IMG/VR virus record: IMGVR_UViG_3300017782_000062
Coordinates: 1-39,087 of that record
DNA from: a virus
Direction: 5' to 3' (one strand)
DNA length: 39,087 bases
How positions within the stretch are numbered: position 1 is the stretch's first letter; each line of letters starts with the position of its first letter. The position numbers were made by a program, and so were the translations under genes. Below, one piece after another: positions 1-7,669 of the stretch. Under the pieces are notes generated by a model. That model saw only the letters and a list, made by a program, of their open reading frames with translations. It had not been told where the DNA came from and did no database searches.

Positions 1-4
1 AAGT

Positions 5-151
5 ATGGTTATTAAGCTTATTAACCGCTGGAATAAAAGTGACGACAAACTTGACAGAAAGTTTGATTCACTTACGAAGGAAATTAATGATTTGGACAAT
101 CAAGTTTCGGAAATAAAAGGAAGCTTGTCTAGAGTGAACGGAAAACATTAG
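5..151 (+). CDS. Short charged coiled-coil protein (possibly 3' end of a longer gene)
   Basis: A 48-codon frame opens with ATG at 5 and ends with TAG at 149-151. The product is rich in Lys, Asp and Glu, with a heptad-like C-terminal half (LTKEINDLDNQVSEIKGSL) that should form a coiled coil. No in-frame stop lies between the window edge and the ATG, so this may be the tail of a gene that starts outside. The next gene follows after 8 nt with a GGAG ribosome-binding site (151-154). A small coiled-coil protein beside lysis genes could be a spanin or lysis accessory protein, but nothing proves this. Confidence 0.5.
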   Translation: MVIKLINRWNKSDDKLDRKFDSLTKEINDLDNQVSEIKGSLSRVNGKH

Positions 152-159
152 GAGTAATT

Positions 160-426
160 ATGGCATCTAAAAAAGATTCAAGATTAACTAGAGCAGGGGT
201 GAGTGGTTATAACAAACCTAAAAGAACTAAAGGACATAAAACTAAATCACATGTTGTTGTAGCTAAAGTTGGCAGTAAAGTTAAGACAATTAGATTTGGA
301 CAGCAGGGTAAAACAGGTGATAAAACTAACACACCAAGAGCAAAATCATTTAAAGCAAGGCATGCTAAAAACATTGCTAAAGGAAAAATGAGTGCTGCTT
401 ATTGGGCAAATAAGGTAAAATGGTAA
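160..426 (+). CDS. Small very basic protein, DUF6321-like
   Basis: This 88-residue, strongly basic protein has the blocks NKPKRTKGHKTKSHVVVAK, IRFGQQG, KSFKARHAKNIAKGKMSAAYWANKVKW (given here as separate blocks of one C-terminal run). I recognise this arrangement from a family of unknown function common in marine phages (DUF6321 as I recall it). The charge suggests nucleic-acid binding, which is inference only. Its stop TAA overlaps the ATG of the next micro-gene (TAATG), so the two are translationally coupled. GGAG precedes the start at good spacing. Confidence 0.75.
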   Translation: MASKKDSRLTRAGVSGYNKPKRTKGHKTKSHVVVAKVGSKVKTIRFGQQGKTGDKTNTPRAKSFKARHAKNIAKGKMSAAYWANKVKW

Positions 427-548
427 TGGCTAAAAAAGTAAGTTGGATGTGGGGTGGTAAACGTTATTCAGGTACACTAATAAGAGAAACTAAAACACAT
501 AAGTTTGCTAGAACACATAATGGCAAAACTAAAAAAATTAAAAAGTAA
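426..548 (+). CDS. 40-residue basic micro-protein
   Basis: This frame starts at the ATG that overlaps the previous stop and ends at TAA 546-548. The product is 40 residues, Lys/Arg/Trp-rich, and ends in KTKKIKK. Support comes from the chained one-base overlaps (TAATG) on both sides, which continue the packing of the neighbouring genes. I do not recognise a family. It is too short to give a function. Confidence 0.5.
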   Translation: MAKKVSWMWGGKRYSGTLIRETKTHKFARTHNGKTKKIKK

Positions 549-694
549 TGGATAGTTTAAAAGTAGCATCAGCAAGTATTTTTAATTATAGTTTGTCTTT
601 AGCGCATGCTAGTTTGTTTTTACAATGCATAGTTGCAATAATGACTATAATCTATTTAAGTTATAAAATAAAAATGATAAGGAAAATAAAATGA
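548..694 (+). CDS. Small membrane protein, holin candidate
   Basis: ATG at 548 overlaps the previous stop and TGA at 692-694 overlaps the next ATG (ATGA). The 48-residue product has one clear hydrophobic segment, about residues 18-41 (LAHASLFLQCIVAIMTIIYL), followed by a basic tail ending KMIRKIK. One or two membrane passes with a positively charged C-terminus, just upstream of the endolysin, is what small class II/III holins look like. Only topology and position support this, not a sequence match. Confidence 0.5.
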   Translation: MDSLKVASASIFNYSLSLAHASLFLQCIVAIMTIIYLSYKIKMIRKIK

Positions 695-924
695 GTAAAA
701 TGATATTAGCAGGTATTATAGATAAGGCTAAAGACCATATTGTAAAAGAATACGCAGATGGTATGATTGACCATGTGCAATCTGATGATTTTAAAGAATC
801 TTTAGCAACAAGAATTAATAAAAAAATTGATATACCTTTTGTAAGTGAGGCAAAAGAACAAATCTTTTTTGAAAAAGTTGTTGATTTAGTTACTGATATA
901 ATTGAAGGTATAGTAAAAAAGTAA
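691..924 (+). CDS. Hypothetical 77-residue protein in lysis cassette
   Basis: The protein is amphipathic and probably helical, with no clear transmembrane segment. An N-terminal hydrophobic stretch (MILAGIID) and a C-terminal helix (VVDLVTDIIEGIVKK) could be peripheral membrane contacts. GGAAAAT precedes the start. Its TAA shares a base with the ATG of the endolysin gene (TAATG), so it is co-translated with it. I do not recognise a family. Confidence 0.6.
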   Translation: MSKMILAGIIDKAKDHIVKEYADGMIDHVQSDDFKESLATRINKKIDIPFVSEAKEQIFFEKVVDLVTDIIEGIVKK

Positions 925-1322
925 TGCCAAAGTTTGGAAAAAGGTCTCGTAAAAGACTTAAAGGGGTAGACCCCAAGTTAGTAGAAGTATTAAATGAAGT
1001 ATGTAAATATTTTGATATAACTGTAATAGAGGGTTTAAGAAGTCAAGAAAGACAAAATGAGTTAGTAGCACAAGGTAAAAGTAAAACTAAATTTGGTAAG
1101 CACGTTCAAGGAAAGGCTGTAGACATAGCACCTTATCCAATTGATTGGAACGCTAGAGATGATTTTCATTACCTTGGTGGTTTTGTTTTAGGCATAGCAG
1201 CTAGCAAGGGGATTAATGTTCGTTGGGGAGGCGATTGGAGTGATTCAAGTTTGAGTCAAGGTAGGAGAACTACTAAAGACAATAATTTTGACGATTTAGT
1301 TCACTTCGAAATAAAAGAGTAA
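924..1322 (+). CDS. M15-family peptidoglycan peptidase (endolysin)
   Basis: The 132-residue protein carries the M15 (VanY / L-alanyl-D-glutamate peptidase) zinc site. His60 and Asp67 are in KHVQGKAVDIAP, and Asp124 with His127 are in DDLVHFEI. The N-terminal part has the usual IEGLRSQERQNELVAQGKS block (residues 35-53). The family cleaves cell-wall peptides, and phage members of this length are lysis enzymes. There is no signal peptide, so export would need the holin; the small membrane protein at 548-694 is the candidate. The start ATG overlaps the preceding stop. Confidence 0.9.
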   Translation: MPKFGKRSRKRLKGVDPKLVEVLNEVCKYFDITVIEGLRSQERQNELVAQGKSKTKFGKHVQGKAVDIAPYPIDWNARDDFHYLGGFVLGIAASKGINVRWGGDWSDSSLSQGRRTTKDNNFDDLVHFEIKE

Positions 1323-1336
1323 CATGGGAGTTTACT

Positions 1337-2098
1337 GTGAAAATAAAAGACAGAGTGGTTATCTTTCCAGATATACACTTTCCAAACCACGATAAAAAAG
1401 CATTTGCATGTGCATTAAACGTAATAAAAGAAGTAAAACCTTCAGCGTTCTTATTATTAGGCGATGCAATTGATGGTGAAAGCGTTAGTCATTGGCAATG
1501 GTCAAAAAAGAAAAGACCACCAGTTGAATATCAATTACCAGCAATAGATAAAGAAATAGCAGATGGAAATAAAGGATTGGACGAGATTGATGAAGTTTTA
1601 CAATTGGTACAATGCAAGAAAAAAATCTTTGCACAAGGAAACCACGAGCTCTGGTTTGACCACTTTGTCCAAGAAAACCCCTACTTAGACCAGTATGGGT
1701 CAAGAAAAGCATTTAAGTTTGATGAAAGAGGATACGAATGGCATAAATATGGAAAAGTATTTAAAGTGCTTGGAAGCAAACTCTACGCATATCATGGAGG
1801 ACATTATATGGGAATCTCCCATGCAAGAACTCATGCCTTACAATTGGGATGTAACATTATCTATGGGCATACTCACGACTGCCAAAAAGCAACCATCCAA
1901 CACATTAATGGAGCGCACATGGCACATTCAATGGGATGTTTAACTGACATGACTAAAAGTTATCTAAAAGGAAGACCAACTAATTGGAGTCACAATGTAG
2001 GTATATGTGATATAATGAATAACGGTAATTTTAATTTAGTAGTTTTAACAATAAACAATGGCTACACAACATATAATGGAAAAATAATAAGTGCCTAA
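1337..2098 (+). CDS. Calcineurin-like metallophosphoesterase
   Basis: All metal-binding blocks of the calcineurin-like family are present in 253 residues: Asp12-x-His14 (FPDIHFP), GDAIDG around Asp43, GNHE at 101-104, HGGH near His153, and GHTH at 177-180. The enzyme should hydrolyse phosphoesters with two bound metals; the substrate is unknown. The start is GTG at 1337, chosen because GGGAG lies at 1326-1330 and the competing ATG at 1324 is in another frame. Its end overlaps the next gene by 8 nt. Its position between lysis and tail genes is odd for a nucleic-acid enzyme. Confidence 0.88.
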   Translation: MKIKDRVVIFPDIHFPNHDKKAFACALNVIKEVKPSAFLLLGDAIDGESVSHWQWSKKKRPPVEYQLPAIDKEIADGNKGLDEIDEVLQLVQCKKKIFAQGNHELWFDHFVQENPYLDQYGSRKAFKFDERGYEWHKYGKVFKVLGSKLYAYHGGHYMGISHARTHALQLGCNIIYGHTHDCQKATIQHINGAHMAHSMGCLTDMTKSYLKGRPTNWSHNVGICDIMNNGNFNLVVLTINNGYTTYNGKIISA

Positions 2099-5000
2099 AG
2101 ACGTATTAGAAATAAAAACATTTGAATCTGGAAATATTTATAATGCAGATGATAGAGATATTCCAGATGATGCTGCAGTTTATAGTGAAAATATAGACCC
2201 TTATGGACAAGGTGGTTCATTAATGGCTATACAAGCTGATGCTGCTACTATTAAAACAGATGTAGATACTACTAGAATGAAACTTATAAATGATAACGGT
2301 ACTTATAGGTTGGTCTATGTAGATAAATCTGATTATGATATTAAAAAAGTAGATGATGTATATGGTAGCCCTAGTTCTCCAACTGTTTTAGAAGCTGGTA
2401 CATTTGGAACAAGCACAAGCATTGCTGCTTTGCAAACAAATAACAAAGAAGTTCATATGGGTCTAGGTAGTACAAGAGATGCTAAATGGGTTGGTACAAT
2501 ACCACATGGACAATTTGGAGGTTCTGCTCCAAGTGGGTTGCAATGTGTTAAAGCTGAATTAACAAGTCCCACTTCTTTCCCAAATATGCATAAGGTAGTT
2601 AGTGATGGTACGCATGCATATGGAATAGAATTTGGTGGATTTAGATTGTATAAATTTAAATTAAGTGACCATTCTTTTGTGGAATCAAAAATTATTGAAT
2701 CAGGTACATTGCCAGAATTAAGTGCTATAGCATTAGCTAGTGATAATAATTTATGGGTTTTTGATGTTGCAAGTAAAAATTATGTTGGCTCTGCACCCTC
2801 TACGCTTGGTTCTTGGATGAAAGTAAATGCATCTACATTAGATGTTATTTCTAGTGGTACTCTTAATATTGCAAAAACTACTAGTGATATGGTAGGCTAT
2901 GGTTATAAAGGAGTTGGAGTAACTACTACAGCGAGTGATAAACCAATTGTAACAGATATTATTGAAATAGGTAATTATTTATGGTTTGGATTAGGATGTG
3001 GCATTACAGGGCAAGCTCAAGACCTTAGAGCAAAAGTACATTTATGTAATCAAGAAACTTCTCATTTTATTACTGGAGCAACAGTAATAGCAGGTATGAG
3101 GCATTTTACAATGCAAGATGGTGGAACAGATAATGCAGGAGAATGGGAACTAGGTGGTTCTGGTAATGTTACTGCTATTATACCTCCAATATGTTTAATA
3201 GACCCTAAACATGGTAGCAATGAATATTGCGGTATTGTTATGGAATGGTACAAGCAAGATGGTAGTACTAGTATGCATAACGCATCAGGATTAGGATTAA
3301 GAGATACAAGTAATGCAAGTTCTATAAGTCAATTAGGATTAGCTATTATGAGTATGAAAATTGATGATAATGGTGGTAATGATTATCCAGATAATTGGGC
3401 ATCTTATTTTGCAGGTGGTGATATAGAAACAAGTAATGGTAGAGTATTCGGAATATTTCAAAGTAGTAATAAATCTAAAATGATGTTTGGTTTAAGAAAT
3501 AATTCTACTTCAACATTGTCAGATTATGAATTTATGGATTCATATGACCATGATACTACATATACAGACCATCAATTAGGTAATAGAACAACTAATACTG
3601 GTGAAGATATAAATAATGGTGTTGTTTATTTTAAAAACAATAGTAGTAATTATGATTATTACATATGGTCTGGTGATGGTGTAGGTCGTTTAATGTCTTT
3701 AATTAATGCTAGTAATCACTCTACTTCTAATTTTACTCCTAGATTAGAAAATGCAGTTGAGTTAGTTTTATTAGAAAACACTTTAACTAGTGCAATCCAC
3801 ACTAATAATAAAAAATATTATTATAAAGTTTCTTTTTTATATGATGGTTATCAAGAATCTCCATTAAGTGATTTTACTTCTATAGTATCAACAGGTAAAC
3901 AAATTGCAATTAATATAAATGTACATAGCGTTGTGTCAGTTAATGCAAGAGTAAGTCACGTTAATATTTATATGGCTGAAGGAGAAAATAATTCTTTATC
4001 TCCAACTGGTTTTTATAGACATGTTACGTCAGTAAAGTTAGATGCTGATTGGACTAGTGTGTCAGATAATGCTGCAAATCCTGATTGGGGAAGCTACTAT
4101 ACTAGGTTATATACCCACGCTACTGGGCTAAGTGCAAGTTATGAAGCTAGAACTGGAATATCAGAAGTATTAAAAAACACTATTCCTAAATACGGATTAA
4201 GCGCACAATTAAATAATTTTTTATATGTAGCAGATTGCAGTCATCCAGAGATAGATGATGCTTCTAATTATATATTTAAATCTAGACCATTTAATTATAA
4301 TCAGTTTAATTATATAATAGATTTTATGATATTGCCTGACAAGCCTGTTGCATTAGAAGTTTTTAATGGCAGACTATATGCATTTACTACTAATAAAACA
4401 TATGTAATAAATCCAGATGGATTGTATATAGAAGATACTTTAGAGGGTATAGGATGTAGAAATCAAAATGGAGTAGTAGTATCTGAAATTGGAATGTGCT
4501 GGATAGATTTTAATAGTATTTATTTACATGATGGTAAGGTTGTACGTGATATTGGTTCTAAAATAAAAAAAGCTCATCAAATAGATGATACTTATAATGT
4601 GTATTCTACTTTAGAAAAGTTATGTGCTTTTTCTAGTAGTGATTATGAAGGAGATATTGTGATTGCGTATGACTCATATCGCAAAGCATTCTGTTTTTTT
4701 TATACATATTATTATAATACTGTAACTACTTTTGACCAAACTGGGTGCAGTTTTGATACTACAACTGAATCAATAAACCACCCAGTAAATGCTAATATAG
4801 TTTTAGGGCTTGCAGTTTCTGGTACAGGCATGCCTAGTAATGCTGTTATTTCAGATATTGTAGAAGGTAATAATACTAGGTTTGAAATAACTCCATTTCC
4901 AACTGCTGAAGGTACAAATGTTACTCTTACTTTTACATCTACAATTCCAACATACGTACCTCAATGTTTAGTGTATACTGTACCTAAAAATAGATGGGAT

Positions 5001-5408
5001 GTTTGGAACAGAACTAATAGTAATACTACAACAACTTTTAATACTCATAGTGCTTTAAATGGTAAAAATGGTGAACTGTTAGTTTCAGATACTACAGGAT
5101 TATTAAAACCATTTGACCCTTTAAACTCTACTAGGTTAGATAATTTTAAATGGTATAGTAAAAAGTTTACAATGGGTGAATCAACATCAGATAAAAAAAT
5201 ATATAAAGTTGAAATATTATCTGAAGATAGTTCACCTACTATAACAGTTAATACAGCAGAAAATAGCAATGTTTATTCTGCTTTATCAATAAAAAGAACT
5301 GCTAGACATGCACAAATAAAACTTGAAGTTGCAGGAGATGCTACTGCAACAATAGATGCATTGCGATTAGTGTTTAGAAGGTTAAAAAGAACAAAGGCAA
5401 TGTCGTGA
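2091..5408 (+). CDS. Large tail protein, nozzle / P22-stabilisation-like
   Basis: 1105 residues starting with GTG inside the end of the phosphoesterase gene. The N-terminus (FESGNIYNADDRDIPDDAA) is typical of beta-propeller portal-closure or nozzle proteins (T7 gp12-like / P22 gp10-like). The region around residues 700-830 shows the usual propeller signature, with FKSRPFNY, LEVFNGRLYAFT and a late 'iyLhDG' repeat. Residues about 880-950 hold a beta-rich insert containing GLAVSGTGMPSNAV, a domain seen inside many phage structural proteins. The protein probably forms the tail tip below the portal. Family assignment is by pattern; position in the tail module supports it. Confidence 0.65.
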   Translation: MPKDVLEIKTFESGNIYNADDRDIPDDAAVYSENIDPYGQGGSLMAIQADAATIKTDVDTTRMKLINDNGTYRLVYVDKSDYDIKKVDDVYGSPSSPTVLEAGTFGTSTSIAALQTNNKEVHMGLGSTRDAKWVGTIPHGQFGGSAPSGLQCVKAELTSPTSFPNMHKVVSDGTHAYGIEFGGFRLYKFKLSDHSFVESKIIESGTLPELSAIALASDNNLWVFDVASKNYVGSAPSTLGSWMKVNASTLDVISSGTLNIAKTTSDMVGYGYKGVGVTTTASDKPIVTDIIEIGNYLWFGLGCGITGQAQDLRAKVHLCNQETSHFITGATVIAGMRHFTMQDGGTDNAGEWELGGSGNVTAIIPPICLIDPKHGSNEYCGIVMEWYKQDGSTSMHNASGLGLRDTSNASSISQLGLAIMSMKIDDNGGNDYPDNWASYFAGGDIETSNGRVFGIFQSSNKSKMMFGLRNNSTSTLSDYEFMDSYDHDTTYTDHQLGNRTTNTGEDINNGVVYFKNNSSNYDYYIWSGDGVGRLMSLINASNHSTSNFTPRLENAVELVLLENTLTSAIHTNNKKYYYKVSFLYDGYQESPLSDFTSIVSTGKQIAININVHSVVSVNARVSHVNIYMAEGENNSLSPTGFYRHVTSVKLDADWTSVSDNAANPDWGSYYTRLYTHATGLSASYEARTGISEVLKNTIPKYGLSAQLNNFLYVADCSHPEIDDASNYIFKSRPFNYNQFNYIIDFMILPDKPVALEVFNGRLYAFTTNKTYVINPDGLYIEDTLEGIGCRNQNGVVVSEIGMCWIDFNSIYLHDGKVVRDIGSKIKKAHQIDDTYNVYSTLEKLCAFSSSDYEGDIVIAYDSYRKAFCFFYTYYYNTVTTFDQTGCSFDTTTESINHPVNANIVLGLAVSGTGMPSNAVISDIVEGNNTRFEITPFPTAEGTNVTLTFTSTIPTYVPQCLVYTVPKNRWDVWNRTNSNTTTTFNTHSALNGKNGELLVSDTTGLLKPFDPLNSTRLDNFKWYSKKFTMGESTSDKKIYKVEILSEDSSPTITVNTAENSNVYSALSIKRTARHAQIKLEVAGDATATIDALRLVFRRLKRTKAMS

Positions 5409-5656
5409 TAAGTCAAAAACGTTCTCAAAAAGTAAGTGAAGATAATTTACAAAGAGTTGTAGATAAAATTTATGATGACATAAATGAAATTATTAATTCA
5501 GTAAATCAAGGAGATACATCTGAATTAAAAAACACATTTAAAGGTAAGTCAGGCGATATACGTTTAGCTAAAATAAATGATGGAAGTTATGAAATACAGG
5601 GAAGAACTGATGAAGGCTGGGTTAAAAGAGCTATGACTTTTAAGGATGTAGAATGA
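5405..5656 (+). CDS. Hypothetical 83-residue tail-module protein
   Basis: The start is GTG in a GTGA overlap with the previous stop; the end overlaps the next ATG (ATGA). The N-terminal half looks helical (VDKIYDDINEIINSVNQ). The C-terminal half (GKSGDIRLAKINDGSYEIQG) looks like a beta-hairpin. This arrangement recurs in small phage tail accessory proteins, but I do not recognise a named family. Confidence 0.6.
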   Translation: MISQKRSQKVSEDNLQRVVDKIYDDINEIINSVNQGDTSELKNTFKGKSGDIRLAKINDGSYEIQGRTDEGWVKRAMTFKDVE

Positions 5657-6519
5657 GTACACAATTAGATATTAGAAGAAATCAGGGTTCTATGTTAAGT
5701 GTTCCTAATCCAATTACAGGTACAGGAAATGTAATGCGTGGAACATTTAACAATCCAATTCAAATGAATGCAGTTAACTCTGTAGCAAATAATAACAAAG
5801 GAGTAAATATGTTACCATTAATAGGTGGTGTAGCAGCAGGAGCTGGTTTATTAACAAGTCTTTATAATAGACCTAAAAACATGAATTATAATTTTAATTT
5901 TGATTTAGCAACACCAGAATATCAAACTAATGAAAGTATGTTAAATTCAATTGGTAATTTAAATCAACAAGGTTCTATGTTAAGAGGTATGGGTGAAAAT
6001 TATCAGCAAACGTCTGCAGATTTTTTAAATCCTGATAGTGATTTTATGACAAGTCAAAGAAGAAATTTATCTCAAGATATTGCAGATAATACATATAGTC
6101 AACAAAATATGTTAAATGCAGCATTAGCACAAAGAGGAGCTGGAAATAGTTTTTCTAGTTTATTAAATGCATCTACATCAAATAGAAGTGCAGAACAAAT
6201 GCGCAAAGGATTTGCTGATATAATGAATAGAGGAGTAGGCTATTCTACTCAATTTGCTAATCTTGGTTTAGGTGCTATGCAAGGAGCAACAAGTGCTTAT
6301 GGAGCAGGAGGTCAGTTATCTTCAGCTATGGATGCAAGGTCATTGCAAAATCAACAATTTAACGCACAGCAAAGTAATGATTATAATCAATATTTAAAAA
6401 TGGCTAGATACAATCAACAAGTGCAAAATCAAAACGCTAAAGCTTCTTACAGAAATAATATTAGTAACAATTTATTTGGATTAGCTGGCGGATTTCTTGG
6501 AATGGGGAAAACAACATGA
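5653..6519 (+). CDS. Probable internal virion / DNA-ejection protein
   Basis: 288 residues, rich in Asn, Gln, Ala and Gly. A glycine-rich hydrophobic segment lies at about residues 54-68 (LPLIGGVAAGAGLLTSLY) and a second at the C-terminus (NNLFGLAGGFLGMG). Between them are long low-complexity helices. Composition, length and place among tail genes resemble the ejection proteins of T7 (gp14) and P22 (gp7), which leave the capsid and form a channel through the envelope. There is no sequence signature, so this is a composition and context call. Start and stop both sit in ATGA overlaps. Confidence 0.55.
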   Translation: MSTQLDIRRNQGSMLSVPNPITGTGNVMRGTFNNPIQMNAVNSVANNNKGVNMLPLIGGVAAGAGLLTSLYNRPKNMNYNFNFDLATPEYQTNESMLNSIGNLNQQGSMLRGMGENYQQTSADFLNPDSDFMTSQRRNLSQDIADNTYSQQNMLNAALAQRGAGNSFSSLLNASTSNRSAEQMRKGFADIMNRGVGYSTQFANLGLGAMQGATSAYGAGGQLSSAMDARSLQNQQFNAQQSNDYNQYLKMARYNQQVQNQNAKASYRNNISNNLFGLAGGFLGMGKTT

Positions 6520-7037
6520 TAATACCACAAATGCAACAACGTTACACAGGGTACAGTTCTGAAGGAGCTAATAATCTTTTAAATGCTGTAATGGGTGCTA
6601 GAAGAGCATCAGTTATGGAAAGACAACAAGCTGTAAATGAAGAAATAGAAAGAAGAAATAGAGAAGATTATAATAGAAGAGTAGAAGCTGGTAAACAAGC
6701 AGGTGCTTATAGAAAAGCTCAAACAACAGCGATGGAAGAACAAACTAAAATTAAAGAAGATAGAACTCAAGCAGGAGCATATAATGCACCTAGTAAATTA
6801 TATAATGCAGCTCAATGGTTTAATGACAATCTTAACCCTTTTGCACCAAGTCAAAGTTCTAGAGCTAGGCAAGAAAGTAACTCTATAGAGCGAACAAGAA
6901 ATAATCCTATGCCAACACAAAGTGATTATTTAGGTGATGAGTATTATCAAAACTTACCTGCTTTAAGTCCAGAGCAATACAATACTTTTTATCCTCAACC
7001 TCAGTCTTTGTTAATGAATTTAAATTTAAATAAGTAA
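6516..7037 (+). CDS. Coiled-coil ejection-type protein
   Basis: 173 residues. The first 100 are a charged Gln/Glu/Arg-rich coiled coil (AVNEEIERRNREDYNRRVEA and following). The rest is Pro/Asn/Gln-rich and probably disordered. It is coupled to the preceding gene by an ATGA overlap. A minor internal virion protein is the likeliest role from context; no family is recognised. Confidence 0.5.
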   Translation: MIIPQMQQRYTGYSSEGANNLLNAVMGARRASVMERQQAVNEEIERRNREDYNRRVEAGKQAGAYRKAQTTAMEEQTKIKEDRTQAGAYNAPSKLYNAAQWFNDNLNPFAPSQSSRARQESNSIERTRNNPMPTQSDYLGDEYYQNLPALSPEQYNTFYPQPQSLLMNLNLNK

Positions 7038-7048
7038 AGGAAAATAAA

Positions 7049-7669
7049 ATGGACCCGAGAAGAATAATGATGTTAGTTGAAGACTACAACGCAACTCCTG
7101 ATAAATACACAGATAAGGAAGCTGAAATGATTGCTGCTTTAGCTCAACAATCAGGTCAAGAATTTAGACAAGAATCAAAACCATTACGTAAATTAGCTTT
7201 TAATTTAGCTGATACTGCTAGTTTTGGTTTATTACCAGACAGTATATTTAAACCTGAGTCAAGAGGTGAATCTGTTTATGGACAAACTATGATTGATTCT
7301 ATTGCTAGTGGAGTTGGCGCACTTGGTGGTTTAGCTACTGGTGCTGGTGCTTTATATAAAGGTGGTATGGGTGCTTCTAAGTATTTATCTAAACCTGTAA
7401 TGGGTACTACAAACGTAACTAGAGGACAACAAATGGTAAGACAAGCTAGAGATTATGCTGCTAAATCACCATTGCTACATTCTATGAGAGCGTATGGTCA
7501 ACAAGGAACTAGTGCTATAAAAGGAACAACTGCTGGTCAAGGAGTTTCTAAAGGTTTTAATAAGTTAGTAAAAAACATGTCTGAAAAACTTTTAATATCT
7601 GAAGATGTTGCTAGAAATATTTTAATGGGTAGTGGAGCTTTAGCAGGAGCTGGTTTATACTTTGAGTAA
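7049..7669 (+). CDS. Gly/Ala-rich virion protein, paralogous to the N-terminus of the giant protein
   Basis: 206 residues. Residues 13-40 and 59-81 line up with residues 17-44 and 70-89 of the downstream 2859-residue protein. Shared features are Y-x(2,3)-PD, LA-x2-S-x3-F, an FG/FD-L-x-P block, and GE-x3-x-Q. Then comes a glycine-zipper-like hydrophobic segment (SGVGALGGLATGAGAL, about 87-102) and another at the C-terminus (MGSGALAGAGLYF). Such segments are common in proteins that insert into the envelope during ejection. AAAGGAAAAT precedes the ATG. The gene overlaps the next start by 8 nt. Confidence 0.6.
   Translation: MDPRRIMMLVEDYNATPDKYTDKEAEMIAALAQQSGQEFRQESKPLRKLAFNLADTASFGLLPDSIFKPESRGESVYGQTMIDSIASGVGALGGLATGAGALYKGGMGASKYLSKPVMGTTNVTRGQQMVRQARDYAAKSPLLHSMRAYGQQGTSAIKGTTAGQGVSKGFNKLVKNMSEKLLISEDVARNILMGSGALAGAGLYFE

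Noticed and set aside
1567-1577. AAATAAAGGATTG inside the phosphoesterase gene as a sixth promoter-like motif
   Set aside because: It is within a coding region, not before a minus-strand gene, and such A-rich strings are expected by chance in this genome.
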